NCBI RefSeq assembly: GCF_003151075.1
Contig: NZ_CP029482.1
Span: 1,488,001-1,552,000, forward strand
Reading direction: 5' to 3'
Origin: Pseudomonas sp. 31-12
Lineage (GTDB): Bacteria > Pseudomonadota > Gammaproteobacteria > Pseudomonadales > Pseudomonadaceae
DNA: 64,000 nt
The position numbers were made by a program, and so were the translations under genes. Below the pieces are notes generated by a model. That model had not been told where the DNA came from and did no database searches. It saw nothing but the letters and a program-made list of their open reading frames with translations. This document shows, in pieces, positions 39,297 to 47,716 of this stretch; positions within the stretch are counted from its first letter, which is position 1; each line of letters begins with the position of its first letter.

Positions 39297-40792
39297 TGGC
39301 GATCGGATTCAGCAGCATCCCCGCGGACATTCGTGTTCCGCTGTTCTATGCCGAGATGGATAACTCGGCGGCCAATAGCGCATCGTCGGCCATGCGCCGT
39401 CTGATCGTCGCCCAGGTCAACGACAACATTGCGCCGGCCGACGTCGGCAAACTGGTGCTGGTGTCCAGCGTGGCACTGGCCAAAAGCATCGGCGGCCAAG
39501 GCTCCATGCTTGCCTCTATGTATGAGACGTTTCGCAAGACCGATCCGGTTGGCGAGATCTGGTGCCTGCCGCTGCACAACACTGAAGGCAGCATTGCCAA
39601 AGGTGTGCTGACCCTGACTGGCACGGCCGCCCAAAGCGGTGTGCTCAACCTCTATGTAGGTGGCGTGCGCGTTCAAACGGCCATCGTCAACGGTGCGACG
39701 GCGACTCAAGCGGCAACGGCGCTGGCGCTGAAAATCAACGCTGCCGTCGATCTGCCAGTCACCGCTGCTGCGGTCGAAGGCGTCGTGACCCTGAGTGCCA
39801 AATGGACCGGCGACAGCGGCAACGACATCAGCCTGCAATTCAATCGCCTGGGCAAGAGCAATGGCGAAGAAACGCCGGCCGGCCTGACTTCGGCAATCAC
39901 CGCCATGACCGGCGGCGCCGGTGTCCCGGATCAGGTTGGCGCCGTGGCAGCGCTGGGCGATGAACCGTTCGAGTTCATCTGCATGCCGTGGTCGGACCTG
40001 TCGACCCTCAACACCTGGCAAGCCGTCATGGATGACAGCACCGGTCGTTGGTCCTGGGCCAAGCAATTGTTCGGTCACGTCTACAGCGCCAAGCGCGGCA
40101 CCCTCGGAGCACTGGTTGCCGCTGGCCAGGCGCGTAACGATCAGCACATGACCCTTCAGGCGCTGGAACCGGGCGTACCGCAACCGTTCTGGGTTCAGGC
40201 TGCTGCACTGGCTGCACGCACGTCGGTGTTCATCTCCGCCGATGCCAGTCGTCCGACTCAAAGCGGTAGCCTGCCAGGTCTCGACCCGGCGCCTGCGAGC
40301 GAGCGGTTTACCCTGACTGAGCGTCAGTCGCTACTGAACTACGGCATCGCCACTGCCTACTACGAAGGCGGCTACGTGCGCATCCAGCGCTCGATCACCA
40401 CCTACCAGAAGAATGCCTACGGCCAGGCCGACAATTCCTACCTGGACAGCGAAACCATGCACCAGTCGGCGTTCATCGTGCGTCGTCTGCAAAGCGTGAT
40501 CACCAGCAAGTACGGTCGCCACAAACTGGCTTCCGACGGCACCCGTTTCGGCGCCGGCCAGCCGATCGTGACCCCGAGCACTATTCGCGGTGAACTGATC
40601 GCCCAGTACGCCAAGCTCGAACTGGAAGGCCACGTCGAAAACGCCGAGCTGTTCGCCCAGCATCTGATCGTCGAGCGCGACGTGCAGGACCCGAGCCGGG
40701 TCAACGTGCTGTTCCCGCCGGATTACATCAATGGCCTGCGCGTGTTCGCGCTGCTCAACCAATTTCGTCTGCAGTACGACGACGCGGCGTGA
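39296..40792 (+). CDS. Contractile tail sheath protein (Mu gpL-like)
   Basis: This is a 498-residue sheath subunit that surrounds the tube and contracts to drive it through the target envelope. The start MAIGFSSIPADIRVPLFYAE at 39296 overlaps the upstream stop; a frame opening at 39221 lies inside the previous gene. The C-terminal half has the usual sheath segments RFTLTERQSLLNYGIATAYY and IVERDVQDPSRVNVLFPPDY, followed by LNQFRLQY. It is the largest structural gene apart from the tape measure. Confidence 0.93.
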   Translation: MAIGFSSIPADIRVPLFYAEMDNSAANSASSAMRRLIVAQVNDNIAPADVGKLVLVSSVALAKSIGGQGSMLASMYETFRKTDPVGEIWCLPLHNTEGSIAKGVLTLTGTAAQSGVLNLYVGGVRVQTAIVNGATATQAATALALKINAAVDLPVTAAAVEGVVTLSAKWTGDSGNDISLQFNRLGKSNGEETPAGLTSAITAMTGGAGVPDQVGAVAALGDEPFEFICMPWSDLSTLNTWQAVMDDSTGRWSWAKQLFGHVYSAKRGTLGALVAAGQARNDQHMTLQALEPGVPQPFWVQAAALAARTSVFISADASRPTQSGSLPGLDPAPASERFTLTERQSLLNYGIATAYYEGGYVRIQRSITTYQKNAYGQADNSYLDSETMHQSAFIVRRLQSVITSKYGRHKLASDGTRFGAGQPIVTPSTIRGELIAQYAKLELEGHVENAELFAQHLIVERDVQDPSRVNVLFPPDYINGLRVFALLNQFRLQYDDAA

Positions 40793-40830
40793 TCGCTGCC
40801 GTTCTCTGACTGCAATGACTGTGTGAATTC

Positions 40831-40855
40831 AGCCCACCGCGCGTGGGCTTTTTAT
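40831..40855 (+). terminator. Intrinsic terminator between sheath and tube genes
   Basis: AGCCCAC (40831-40837) and GTGGGCT (40843-40849) with a 5-base loop are followed by TTTTATTT, 39 bases after the sheath stop and 18 before the tube start. Confidence 0.75.
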
Positions 40856-40872
40856 TTGAAGGGAGAAACACC

Positions 40873-41220
40873 ATGGGTCAACTGATTGCGGGCACCTGCT
40901 ACGTCAAAGTGGACGGCGCTCAACTGACCATCAACGGCGGCTGCGAAGCGCCACTGATGGCGGTGAAACGGGAAACCGTCGTACCCGGCTTCTACAAGGA
41001 AACCGACATCGCCCCGTCGTTCAAAGTCACGGCGCTGCACACCGCGGATTTCCCGCTCAAGCAGCTGGTGGCCGGTTCGGACATGACCGTCACCTGCGAA
41101 TTCAGCAACGGCAAAGTCTACGTGCTGGCCGGCGCCTACCTGGTTGAAGAGCCAGCCTCCAAGGGCGATGACGCCACCATCGAACTGAAGTTCGAAGGCA
41201 TCAAGGGGACCTGGCAATGA
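40873..41220 (+). CDS. Tail tube protein (Mu gpM-like)
   Basis: A 115-residue tail tube subunit (MGQLIAGTCYVKVDGAQLTI) forming the inner channel of the particle. It has the family's beta-rich pattern and the segment FPLKQLVAGSDMTVTCEFSNG. The start at 40873 follows a GGGAGA ribosome-binding site at 40861-40866. The stop overlaps the tail assembly chaperone gene (ATGA). Confidence 0.9.
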   Translation: MGQLIAGTCYVKVDGAQLTINGGCEAPLMAVKRETVVPGFYKETDIAPSFKVTALHTADFPLKQLVAGSDMTVTCEFSNGKVYVLAGAYLVEEPASKGDDATIELKFEGIKGTWQ

Positions 41221-41513
41221 GCGGCGCCGTGAAGCTTCAGGTTGCGATCGAAGCTCACGGCGAGCCCTTGACCGAACTCAACCTGCGCCGTCCGACGGTG
41301 CAGGAAGTTCGAGCGATCAAGGCGCTGCCGTACAAGATCGACAAGAGCGAGGAGGTGAGCCTGGACATGGATGTCGCGGCCAAATACATCGCGGTCTGCG
41401 CCGGCATCCCGCCGTCGTCGGTCAACCAGTTGGACCTGGCTGACCTCAACGCGCTGAGCTGGGCCGTCGCCAGTTTTTTCATGAGTGCGGCGTCGGCGCC
41501 ATCACCGACCTGA
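41217..41513 (+). CDS. Tail assembly chaperone, short form (Mu gp41-like)
   Basis: A 98-residue protein with the phage tail assembly chaperone pattern (LNLRRPTVQEVRAIKALPY). It coats the tape measure before tube polymerisation. Near its 3' end is a T_TTT_TTC heptamer in the zero frame. Ribosomes that do not slip end at TGA 41511-41513. The -1 extension is listed separately. Confidence 0.88.
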   Translation: MSGAVKLQVAIEAHGEPLTELNLRRPTVQEVRAIKALPYKIDKSEEVSLDMDVAAKYIAVCAGIPPSSVNQLDLADLNALSWAVASFFMSAASAPSPT

Positions 41514-41644
41514 TCGCAGTCGCCTATGACCTGGCCTGGTTCTGGAAGGTTGACCCCGAACAGATGATGGCCAGGCCACTGGATGTGCTTCGCGAATCGC
41601 TGGAGCACGCGCAACGGATCAATGCGATGCAGCAGGTGCAGTGA
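41217..41644 (+). CDS. Tail assembly chaperone, long frameshift form (zero frame to 41480, then -1 from 41480)
   Basis: After 88 zero-frame codons the -1 frame adds 54 residues beginning HECGVGAITDLIAVAYDLAW and ending INAMQQVQ, giving about 142 residues. This parallels the lambda G/GT arrangement, where the T extension bridges to the tube protein. The extension looks like real coding sequence, with balanced codons. Its stop TGA overlaps the tape-measure ATG (TGATG), so without frameshifting there would be an unexplained 130-base gap. Confidence 0.78.
41474..41480 (+). other. Programmed -1 frameshift site (T_TTT_TTC)
   Basis: The heptamer T TTT TTC is in the X_XXY_YYZ register relative to the chaperone frame (AGT TTT TTC at 41472-41480). 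Slippage by -1 opens a frame that continues to TGA 41642-41644. GC-rich sequence follows at 41487-41500 and could act as a stimulatory element. Confidence 0.78.
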
Positions 41645-43329
41645 TGGCGGATAAAGATGAGAAAGAAACGAAGTCGGTGCTCCTGACGGGCATCGATGAA
41701 CTGTCACCCAAGCTCAAAAGCCTTCGTACAAAGGTTGAGGGCTTCAGACAAAATCTCGAACAGGCCGGCCTCGGCAAGCTCGATATCAGCGGTCTGTTCA
41801 AGGGCGGTAGTGTGATCACGCCGTTCGTGGAGGCCATCAAGGCGTCTGACGCGTTCAAGGGCAAATTGACTGAGGTCGGCGAGTCAGCCGAAGGCATTGA
41901 TTTGCCGAAAGCGCCGGCAAGCGCGACGCAATCCATGAATGTGTTCAGTCGGTCGATGGAGCAGGTATCGGTCGCCGCCAACAGCGCTTTGCAGCCTGCT
42001 GTCGTTACTGTTACGGCAGGTCTGCAACCGTTGTTGAGCGGATTCGGCAGCCTGCTTGCAGATAGCCCGAAGCTGGTCGAGGGACTGGCGGCGAGCGCCA
42101 TCGCGTTTTCGGCGATGCAAACCGCTGTGACTGGCGCGACCCAGGTGTTCGATCTGATGAACATGGTGCTCAAGACCAATCCGGTCATGCTGATTGCCAC
42201 GGGCATCGCTTTGGCAGCCGGTTTGATCATCGCCAACTGGAAGCCGATTTCGACGTTCTTCGCTGGCCTCTGGCAGAAGATTTCGCCGGTGGTGATACCC
42301 ATGGTCGAGTTCTTCAAGACGATGTTCGCCTTCACGCCAATTGGGCAAATCATCAGCCATTGGAGGCCGATTACTACAGTCTTCGCGGCGATCTGGGAGG
42401 TCATCAAGGCCACGGTGTCGATTCTGTTCGTGGCATTGGAAAGGGCTTTCAGATGGAGCCCGATCGGGTTGGTGATTGCTAACTGGACACCCATCAGTGA
42501 GGTGCTTGTCGCGGTCTTTGGACGGATAAAGGAAGTCGTGGCTTCAGGGTTCGCCTTCGTTGAGGCGTGGTTCGCCTGGACACCGCAGGGCATGATCCTG
42601 AATAACTGGGGGCCAATTGCCGGGATGTTTGCAGCCATCTGGGACTTGCTGGTGGCGCTGATCGTGCCTGTGAAAGAGGTGCTACGCGGCGTGTTCGACT
42701 ACTTGCCGCTGGAGGCGATTGCCGAAATCTGGGGCAAGGTTCCTGAGTTCTTTGCCGGAGTTGTGGAAAACATTCGCAATGTGATGCTGATTTTGTCTGC
42801 CATTTTCAGCAGCCAGTTCGGTTGGTCGCCTCTGGACGAATTTACCCGGCAATGGGACCCGCTGACGAAAGGGATCAGCGAGTGGGTAGACAAGATTCAA
42901 GCCATCATGGCACCGGTCAAGGAAATGCTTGGCGGCAGCTTCGGTGGTTTTATCACCAAGGTCACCGGCAAGATCGAAGGCCTGACCGAAGCGCAAAACA
43001 AAACCAACGCTGAAGGCAAGGGCGAGCTGGCACCCGCGTTTTTTGGCGCCGATTCCAAGACGCCGCCCGGGGGCCTGTCGGTGCCCGGCAATCAGGCGCA
43101 GCACGCTTCGATACAACCCGGGTCCCTGACTCAGAACTCCAGCGCCCTGATCCAGCAAACCGCGACCAACAACCGCACGCAACTCGAAGGTGGCCTGACC
43201 GTACGCTTCGAAAATGCGCCGGCCGGCCTGCGCACCGATCAACCACAAACCAATCAACCGGCGCTGGCGCTCACTTCGCGCATCGGCTACCGCTCACTTT
43301 CCCTTGGAGGTTCCAATGAGCTGGCGTGA
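41644..43329 (+). CDS. Tail tape measure protein with six 41-residue repeats
   Basis: A 561-residue protein that sets tail length and is ejected from the tube. The N terminus (about 1-100) is charged and helical, about 100-198 is hydrophobic and Ala-rich, and residues 199-440 are six tandem 41-residue units beginning W-x-P-I. The C terminus is Gln/Asn-rich and ends IGYRSLSLGGSNELA. The start is ATG 41644, overlapping the frameshift product's stop; a GTG at 41641 is possible. It is short compared with siphophage tape measures, as expected for a tailocin. Confidence 0.92.
   Translation: MADKDEKETKSVLLTGIDELSPKLKSLRTKVEGFRQNLEQAGLGKLDISGLFKGGSVITPFVEAIKASDAFKGKLTEVGESAEGIDLPKAPASATQSMNVFSRSMEQVSVAANSALQPAVVTVTAGLQPLLSGFGSLLADSPKLVEGLAASAIAFSAMQTAVTGATQVFDLMNMVLKTNPVMLIATGIALAAGLIIANWKPISTFFAGLWQKISPVVIPMVEFFKTMFAFTPIGQIISHWRPITTVFAAIWEVIKATVSILFVALERAFRWSPIGLVIANWTPISEVLVAVFGRIKEVVASGFAFVEAWFAWTPQGMILNNWGPIAGMFAAIWDLLVALIVPVKEVLRGVFDYLPLEAIAEIWGKVPEFFAGVVENIRNVMLILSAIFSSQFGWSPLDEFTRQWDPLTKGISEWVDKIQAIMAPVKEMLGGSFGGFITKVTGKIEGLTEAQNKTNAEGKGELAPAFFGADSKTPPGGLSVPGNQAQHASIQPGSLTQNSSALIQQTATNNRTQLEGGLTVRFENAPAGLRTDQPQTNQPALALTSRIGYRSLSLGGSNELA
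42238..42975 (+). repeat. Six in-frame 123-base (41-codon) repeat units in the tape measure gene
   Basis: Trp codons starting each unit lie at 42238, 42361, 42484, 42607, 42730 and 42853, exactly 123 bases apart (residues 199, 240, 281, 322, 363, 404). The protein consensus is W-x-P-I, then FA-x-[IL]-W near positions 8-12, then F-x-[WF]-x-P near 30-34. DNA identity between units is low, so the repeats are old and kept by selection on the protein. Confidence 0.88.
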
Positions 43330-44551
43330 CCGTTTGATGCCGGCGTCCTTTCGAGGTGTCGGATTCTGGGTTGACCAGGCGAAATCCCCGGTCGGCCAAA
43401 AAGGCCAGCTGCACGAGTATCCGCAGCGAGACCTGCCGTACTTCGAAGGCCTTGGCCAACAGGCGAAGGTCCACGATCTGACGGCGTTCATCGTCGGCCC
43501 CGATTGCCTGGAACAGCGTGACAAGTTGCTCAAGGCGCTGGAGCAGGGCAGTGGCGAACTGGTCCATCCGTGGCTTGGACGTCTTCAGGTCAAGGTCGGC
43601 GAATGCGACATGACTCATACCCGCCAGGACGGTGGGTTGGTGACGTTTGCCTTGAAGTTCTACCCGGATGTGCCGGTGCCGTTTCCGATCGCGGCGGTCA
43701 GTACGCAGAAACTGTTGCTGGCGTCCGCGGACACTTTCCTGGGCTCGGCGGTGGCGCGCTTCGAAGATGCCATGAGCCTGATACAGGCGGCGCGGATCGG
43801 CATTGCCGACCTGCGCAACAGCATCAAGGACATTTACGGGGTGATCCAGCAACAGCTGCAACCGTTGATCGACCAATACCGCCAGATCAGCGACCTGGTC
43901 AAAGCCGTGAAGGAATTGCCCAAGGAAGTGGCGGCGGAGTTCAAGGCTTTGCTCGGCGACATCAAGGAGCTCAAGGACTTTGCTCGTGAGGGATATCGTG
44001 GCGTGATTGCCAACGTCTCCCAGCAGGTCGAAGCAATCCGCAAAGCCGATGCGCCAAAACTGACCACCGGCAAAGACACCATGGCAGCGGCTCAGGCACT
44101 GACCAATCTGGTGCAGGATGCCCTGGTGGTGCAGGCCGCCAAATGGGTGGCCCTGTTGCCGATTGCAACGTTGCCGGTGAAGGTTTCTCCGCCACCGCTG
44201 GATCTGCAGGTGGAGCAGCCGGTCACCCGCCCGGAAGTGCCGGTGATTGATGATGTGCTAAGGACGCTCAAGGAAATTGAAGAGGCGATCAAACTGGTCG
44301 AGGACAAGGCCAATCCTGCGCACTATCAGGCCGCCGCTGATCTGCGTCAGAAGTTGAAAGCGCATCTCAAGGCCGTTGCATCGTCTGGCATCAGGCTGGT
44401 GAGCAAGTCATTTCAGGACAGTCTGCCGGCGCTGGTTGCGATCTACAGACAGGTGGCTGACGCCACTCGGGTCCTGGAAGTGACTCAGCGCAACGGTGTT
44501 GTCCACCCGGGTTTTCTCCCGCCGCGCGAACTCAAAATCTCCGGGGAGTAG
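43316..44551 (+). CDS. DNA circularisation-domain tail protein (Mu gpN/gp43-like)
   Basis: A 411-residue protein with the N-terminal DNA-circulation domain found in Mu gpN: MSWRDRLMPASFRGVGFWVD, then LHEYPQRDLPYFEGLGQQAK and the HPWLGRLQVKVGECDMTH segment, about residues 5-95. The rest is helical. Despite the family name, in contractile tails it is a hub/baseplate component. The start at 43316 follows GGAGG and overlaps the tape measure end by 14 bases. Confidence 0.88.
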   Translation: MSWRDRLMPASFRGVGFWVDQAKSPVGQKGQLHEYPQRDLPYFEGLGQQAKVHDLTAFIVGPDCLEQRDKLLKALEQGSGELVHPWLGRLQVKVGECDMTHTRQDGGLVTFALKFYPDVPVPFPIAAVSTQKLLLASADTFLGSAVARFEDAMSLIQAARIGIADLRNSIKDIYGVIQQQLQPLIDQYRQISDLVKAVKELPKEVAAEFKALLGDIKELKDFAREGYRGVIANVSQQVEAIRKADAPKLTTGKDTMAAAQALTNLVQDALVVQAAKWVALLPIATLPVKVSPPPLDLQVEQPVTRPEVPVIDDVLRTLKEIEEAIKLVEDKANPAHYQAAADLRQKLKAHLKAVASSGIRLVSKSFQDSLPALVAIYRQVADATRVLEVTQRNGVVHPGFLPPRELKISGE

Positions 44552-44553
44552 CC

Positions 44554-45597
44554 ATGAACGAGCAGGATAACAGTGTCACCCTGACCGTCGACAATCTGGA
44601 ATACGGCGGATGGAAAAGCGTAGAAATCACGGCGGACCTGGAGCGTCAGTTTCGCACCTTCAAACTCGACATCACCTGGCAATGGCCGGGGCAGACCGAG
44701 GTGCGCCGGATTCAACCCGGCGCACCCTGCGAAGTGCACATCGGCAGTGATCTGGTGCTGACCGGTTATGTGTTCAAGGCACCGATCAGCTATGACGGGC
44801 AACGCATCAGCCTGAGCATCGAAGGCAGCTCAAAAACCCAGGACCTGGTGGATTGTGCCGCGACCAACAAACCCAACCAGTGGCACCAGCAATCGCTACT
44901 GCGAATCGTGCAAGACCTGGTCTCGTCATACGGCGGTTATGTCGTCAGTGAAATCCCGGAAACGGCTCGGCGAGACAGCCACACCATTGTGCCCGGCGAG
45001 ACGGTTTTCCAGTCCGTCGACCGGTTGCTGTCGTTGTTCCGAGTGTTTTCCACCGACGATGCGCAAGGCCGGGTCGTGCTCGCGCGGCCGGGCAGCGGTG
45101 GGCGTGCCAGTGAAGCGCTGGAGTTGGGCAAGAACATTCTCTCGGCCAATGCGCCGACGGACTACAGCCAGGTGTTCTCCGAATACCGGGTGATTGGTCA
45201 GCAGAAGGGCAACGACCAGAAAAGCGGGGCGGCGGTCAGCGAGGTCGAGGCGGTTTCCACCGACCTGGGCTTCAAGCGACGGCGGACCACCGTGATCAAT
45301 GAAGGCATGCAGATCACGCCCGAACTGGCCCTGCAAAGGGCTAACTGGGAAAGCGCCACCCGCATCGGCAAAGCCCTGACCACGACCTATCAAGTGCAGG
45401 GTTGGCGGCAAGCGAATGGCGATTTGTGGCGACATAACACGCTGGTACGGGTCAAGGATCCGGTGCTGGAAGTGGATGGCGACATGCTGATTTCCAAGGT
45501 CACTTACTCGCTTTCGCAGCAAGGCTCGATCACAACCCTGCAAGTCGCGCCACCTCACACGTTCGACGCCAACCCGACGCTGCCGAAGAAAACCTGA
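44554..45597 (+). CDS. Baseplate hub protein (Mu gpP/gp44-like)
   Basis: A 347-residue hub protein of the gp27/gpD type that links tube and spike. Conserved-looking segments are SVTLTVDNLEYGGWKSVEIT at the N terminus, PGAPCEVHIGSDLVLTGYV and DMLISKVTYSLSQQGSITTL near the C terminus. It starts two bases after the gpN-like gene. A REPIN separates it from the spike gene, the only sizeable break in the tail block. Confidence 0.88.
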   Translation: MNEQDNSVTLTVDNLEYGGWKSVEITADLERQFRTFKLDITWQWPGQTEVRRIQPGAPCEVHIGSDLVLTGYVFKAPISYDGQRISLSIEGSSKTQDLVDCAATNKPNQWHQQSLLRIVQDLVSSYGGYVVSEIPETARRDSHTIVPGETVFQSVDRLLSLFRVFSTDDAQGRVVLARPGSGGRASEALELGKNILSANAPTDYSQVFSEYRVIGQQKGNDQKSGAAVSEVEAVSTDLGFKRRRTTVINEGMQITPELALQRANWESATRIGKALTTTYQVQGWRQANGDLWRHNTLVRVKDPVLEVDGDMLISKVTYSLSQQGSITTLQVAPPHTFDANPTLPKKT

Positions 45598-45649
45598 ACT
45601 CGGCGCCGGATCTCCCGTGCGCCCTCATTCTGTGAATGATCGCGATCCA

Positions 45650-45740
45650 ATGTGGGAGCGAGCCTGCTCGCGATTGCGCACTGATATTCACCGTTGATAT
45701 CGACTGACAGACCGCTATCGCGAGCAGGCTCGCTCCCACT
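45650..45740. repeat. REPIN inside the tail operon
   Basis: TGTGGGAGCGAGCCTGCTCG (from 45651) and the reverse-complement arm CGAGCAGGCTCGCTCCCA (ending 45738) flank about 40 bases. It lies in a 181-base gap between hub and spike genes. Confidence 0.92.
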
Positions 45741-45778
45741 ATTGATCGCGTTCGGGCCGATTATCCGAAGGACACCCA

Positions 45779-46288
45779 ATGAGCCTACTGACACGCCTCC
45801 TGGCGCGCGGCACTGTCGTGCTCGCCAACTCGGCCACCCAGCTTCAATCGCTGCAAATGCGCCTCACCGCCGGCGAAGTGAACGACGACATGGAGCACTT
45901 CGAACCCTACGGTTTCACCAGCAATCCGCTGGCCGGCGCCGAAGGTATCGCCACGTTTCTGGGCGGTGACCGCTCCCACGCCATCGTGCTGGTGGTCGCC
46001 GACCGTCGCTATCGCCTCAAGGCCCTGGCCCAGGGCGAAGTGGCGATCTACACCGACGAGGGCGACAAGATCCACTTCAAGCGCGGGCGGGTCATCGACA
46101 TCGAAACCGCGACCCTGAACATCCGCGCCAGTACCGCCGTAAATATCGACACGCCGGTGATCAATCAGACGGGCAAGGTCGTCTCCACCGGCGATCAGAT
46201 TGCCGGAGGCATCAGCCAGATCAAGCACGTGCACATCGGCGTGCAGGCGGGCAACGGCCAGACCGGTGTACCGGCAGGAGGGCAGTGA
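45779..46288 (+). CDS. Baseplate spike protein (Mu gp45-like, gpV family)
   Basis: A 169-residue membrane-piercing spike. The N-terminal OB-like domain (about 1-90) is followed by a beta-helix (ATLNIRASTAVNIDTPVINQ, about 115-140) and the apex KHVHIGVQ. There, His150 and His152 form the HxH pair that binds iron at the tip of Mu-type spikes. The stop overlaps the next ATG (TGATG). Confidence 0.92.
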   Translation: MSLLTRLLARGTVVLANSATQLQSLQMRLTAGEVNDDMEHFEPYGFTSNPLAGAEGIATFLGGDRSHAIVLVVADRRYRLKALAQGEVAIYTDEGDKIHFKRGRVIDIETATLNIRASTAVNIDTPVINQTGKVVSTGDQIAGGISQIKHVHIGVQAGNGQTGVPAGGQ

Positions 46289-46686
46289 TGTTCATCAGCC
46301 AGAACCTCCACGCCGCGCTGACCCGTTCAGTGCTGATCAGTCTGTTCACCTGGCGTCGCGCCGCCGATGACGATGCCCTCGATGACGAAGAACGTTTCGG
46401 CTGGTGGGGCGACACCTTTCCGACAGTGGCGGACGACCGGATCGGCTCGCGGCTGTGGCTGCTGCGTCGGGTCAAGTTGACCCGCCAGACCCAGATGGAC
46501 GCCGAGTTCTATGCCCGTGAAGCCTTGCAATGGCTGCTCGATGACGGCCATTGCAGCGCCATCGATATCATCAGCGAACGCCTCGACGCCCAGCGCCTGA
46601 ACCTGCGCACGGTCCTGACCCTGGCCGACGGCGAGCGCCTGGACATCAACCCTGATAACAGTTGGCAGGTGATCTATGCCGTTTGA
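46288..46686 (+). CDS. Baseplate wedge protein (Mu gp46-like)
   Basis: A 132-residue protein of the GP46 family with FGWWGDTFPTVADDRIGSRL and ALQWLLDDGHC. It is the gpW/gp25-type baseplate wedge component that initiates sheath polymerisation. The start could be GTG 46285, but ATG 46288 overlaps the spike stop. Its end overlaps gp47 by 11 bases. Confidence 0.9.
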   Translation: MFISQNLHAALTRSVLISLFTWRRAADDDALDDEERFGWWGDTFPTVADDRIGSRLWLLRRVKLTRQTQMDAEFYAREALQWLLDDGHCSAIDIISERLDAQRLNLRTVLTLADGERLDINPDNSWQVIYAV

Positions 46687-47716
46687 AACCCCTTCGCTGC
46701 CGGTGCTGATCAAACGCGCCCAAAGCGACCTGGCCAGCGATTCGCTGCGCCAGTCCGATGCGCAAGTACTGGCCCGAACCCTCGGCGGCGCGGCTTATGG
46801 TCTGTATGGCTACCTTGACTGGATCGCCGAGCAGATTCTGCCAGACAAGGCCGACGAGTCGACACTGGAGCGGATCGCCGCACTGCGTCTGAACCAGCCG
46901 CGTAAAGCGGCGCAAGCGGCGACAGGCAGTGTCAGTTTCAGCGCCGGCGCCGGTGCCGTGCTGGACGTCGACACGCTGCTGCAATCGAGCGACGGTCGCA
47001 CGTATAAAGTCACCGCTTCACGCACCACCAGCAATGGCCTCAACAGCACCACCATCGCAGCGCTCGATGCTGGCAGCCTGGGCAATGCCGATGCCGGCCT
47101 GACACTGATACCGGTGCAGCCGATTCTGGGCATTGTCGGCAGCAGCTTCACTGTTCAGGCACCGGGATTGATCGGTGGGGTCGCTCGGGAAAGTCTCGAA
47201 TCCCTGCGGTCCCGAGTGATCAGTTCCTACCGCATCATCCCCCATGGCGGCTCGGCGCAAGATTACGAAACCTGGGCGCTGGAATTTCCCGGGGTGACCC
47301 GTGCCTGGTGTCGCGGCAGTTACCTGGGCCCCGGCACCGTTGGCCTGTTCATCATGCGCGATGATGATCCACAACCGTTGCCAACCCCCGCGCAACTGGC
47401 TGAAGTCCAGGCCTACATCGAACCGCTGCGCCCGGTTACCGCCGAGTTGCACGTATTGCCACCGGTACAAAAGCCAGTCACCTATCAACTGAGTCTCACG
47501 CCCGATACCAGCGCTGTCCGCGCCGCTGTCGAGGCGCAACTTCGCGATCTGCACAACCGCGAAGCTGGCCTGGGCGACACCTTATTGATCAGCCACATTC
47601 GTGAAGCGATCAGCAGCGCTACGGGTGAAAGCGATCACGTACTGGCCAGTCCGTCGACAAATGTGCAAGCCGCCGTCAACCAGTTACTGATTTTCGGAGG
47701 TTGCGTATGGCAGTGA
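46676..47716 (+). CDS. Baseplate J family protein (Mu gp47-like)
   Basis: A 346-residue baseplate wedge protein of the gpJ/gp6 family. The hallmark is the central VARESLESLRSRVISSYRII segment with the HGGSAQDYETWALEFPGVTR motif (about 175-215). It connects wedge to hub and opens on contraction. It overlaps gp46 upstream and the gp48-like gene downstream. Confidence 0.93.
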   Translation: MPFETPSLPVLIKRAQSDLASDSLRQSDAQVLARTLGGAAYGLYGYLDWIAEQILPDKADESTLERIAALRLNQPRKAAQAATGSVSFSAGAGAVLDVDTLLQSSDGRTYKVTASRTTSNGLNSTTIAALDAGSLGNADAGLTLIPVQPILGIVGSSFTVQAPGLIGGVARESLESLRSRVISSYRIIPHGGSAQDYETWALEFPGVTRAWCRGSYLGPGTVGLFIMRDDDPQPLPTPAQLAEVQAYIEPLRPVTAELHVLPPVQKPVTYQLSLTPDTSAVRAAVEAQLRDLHNREAGLGDTLLISHIREAISSATGESDHVLASPSTNVQAAVNQLLIFGGCVWQ

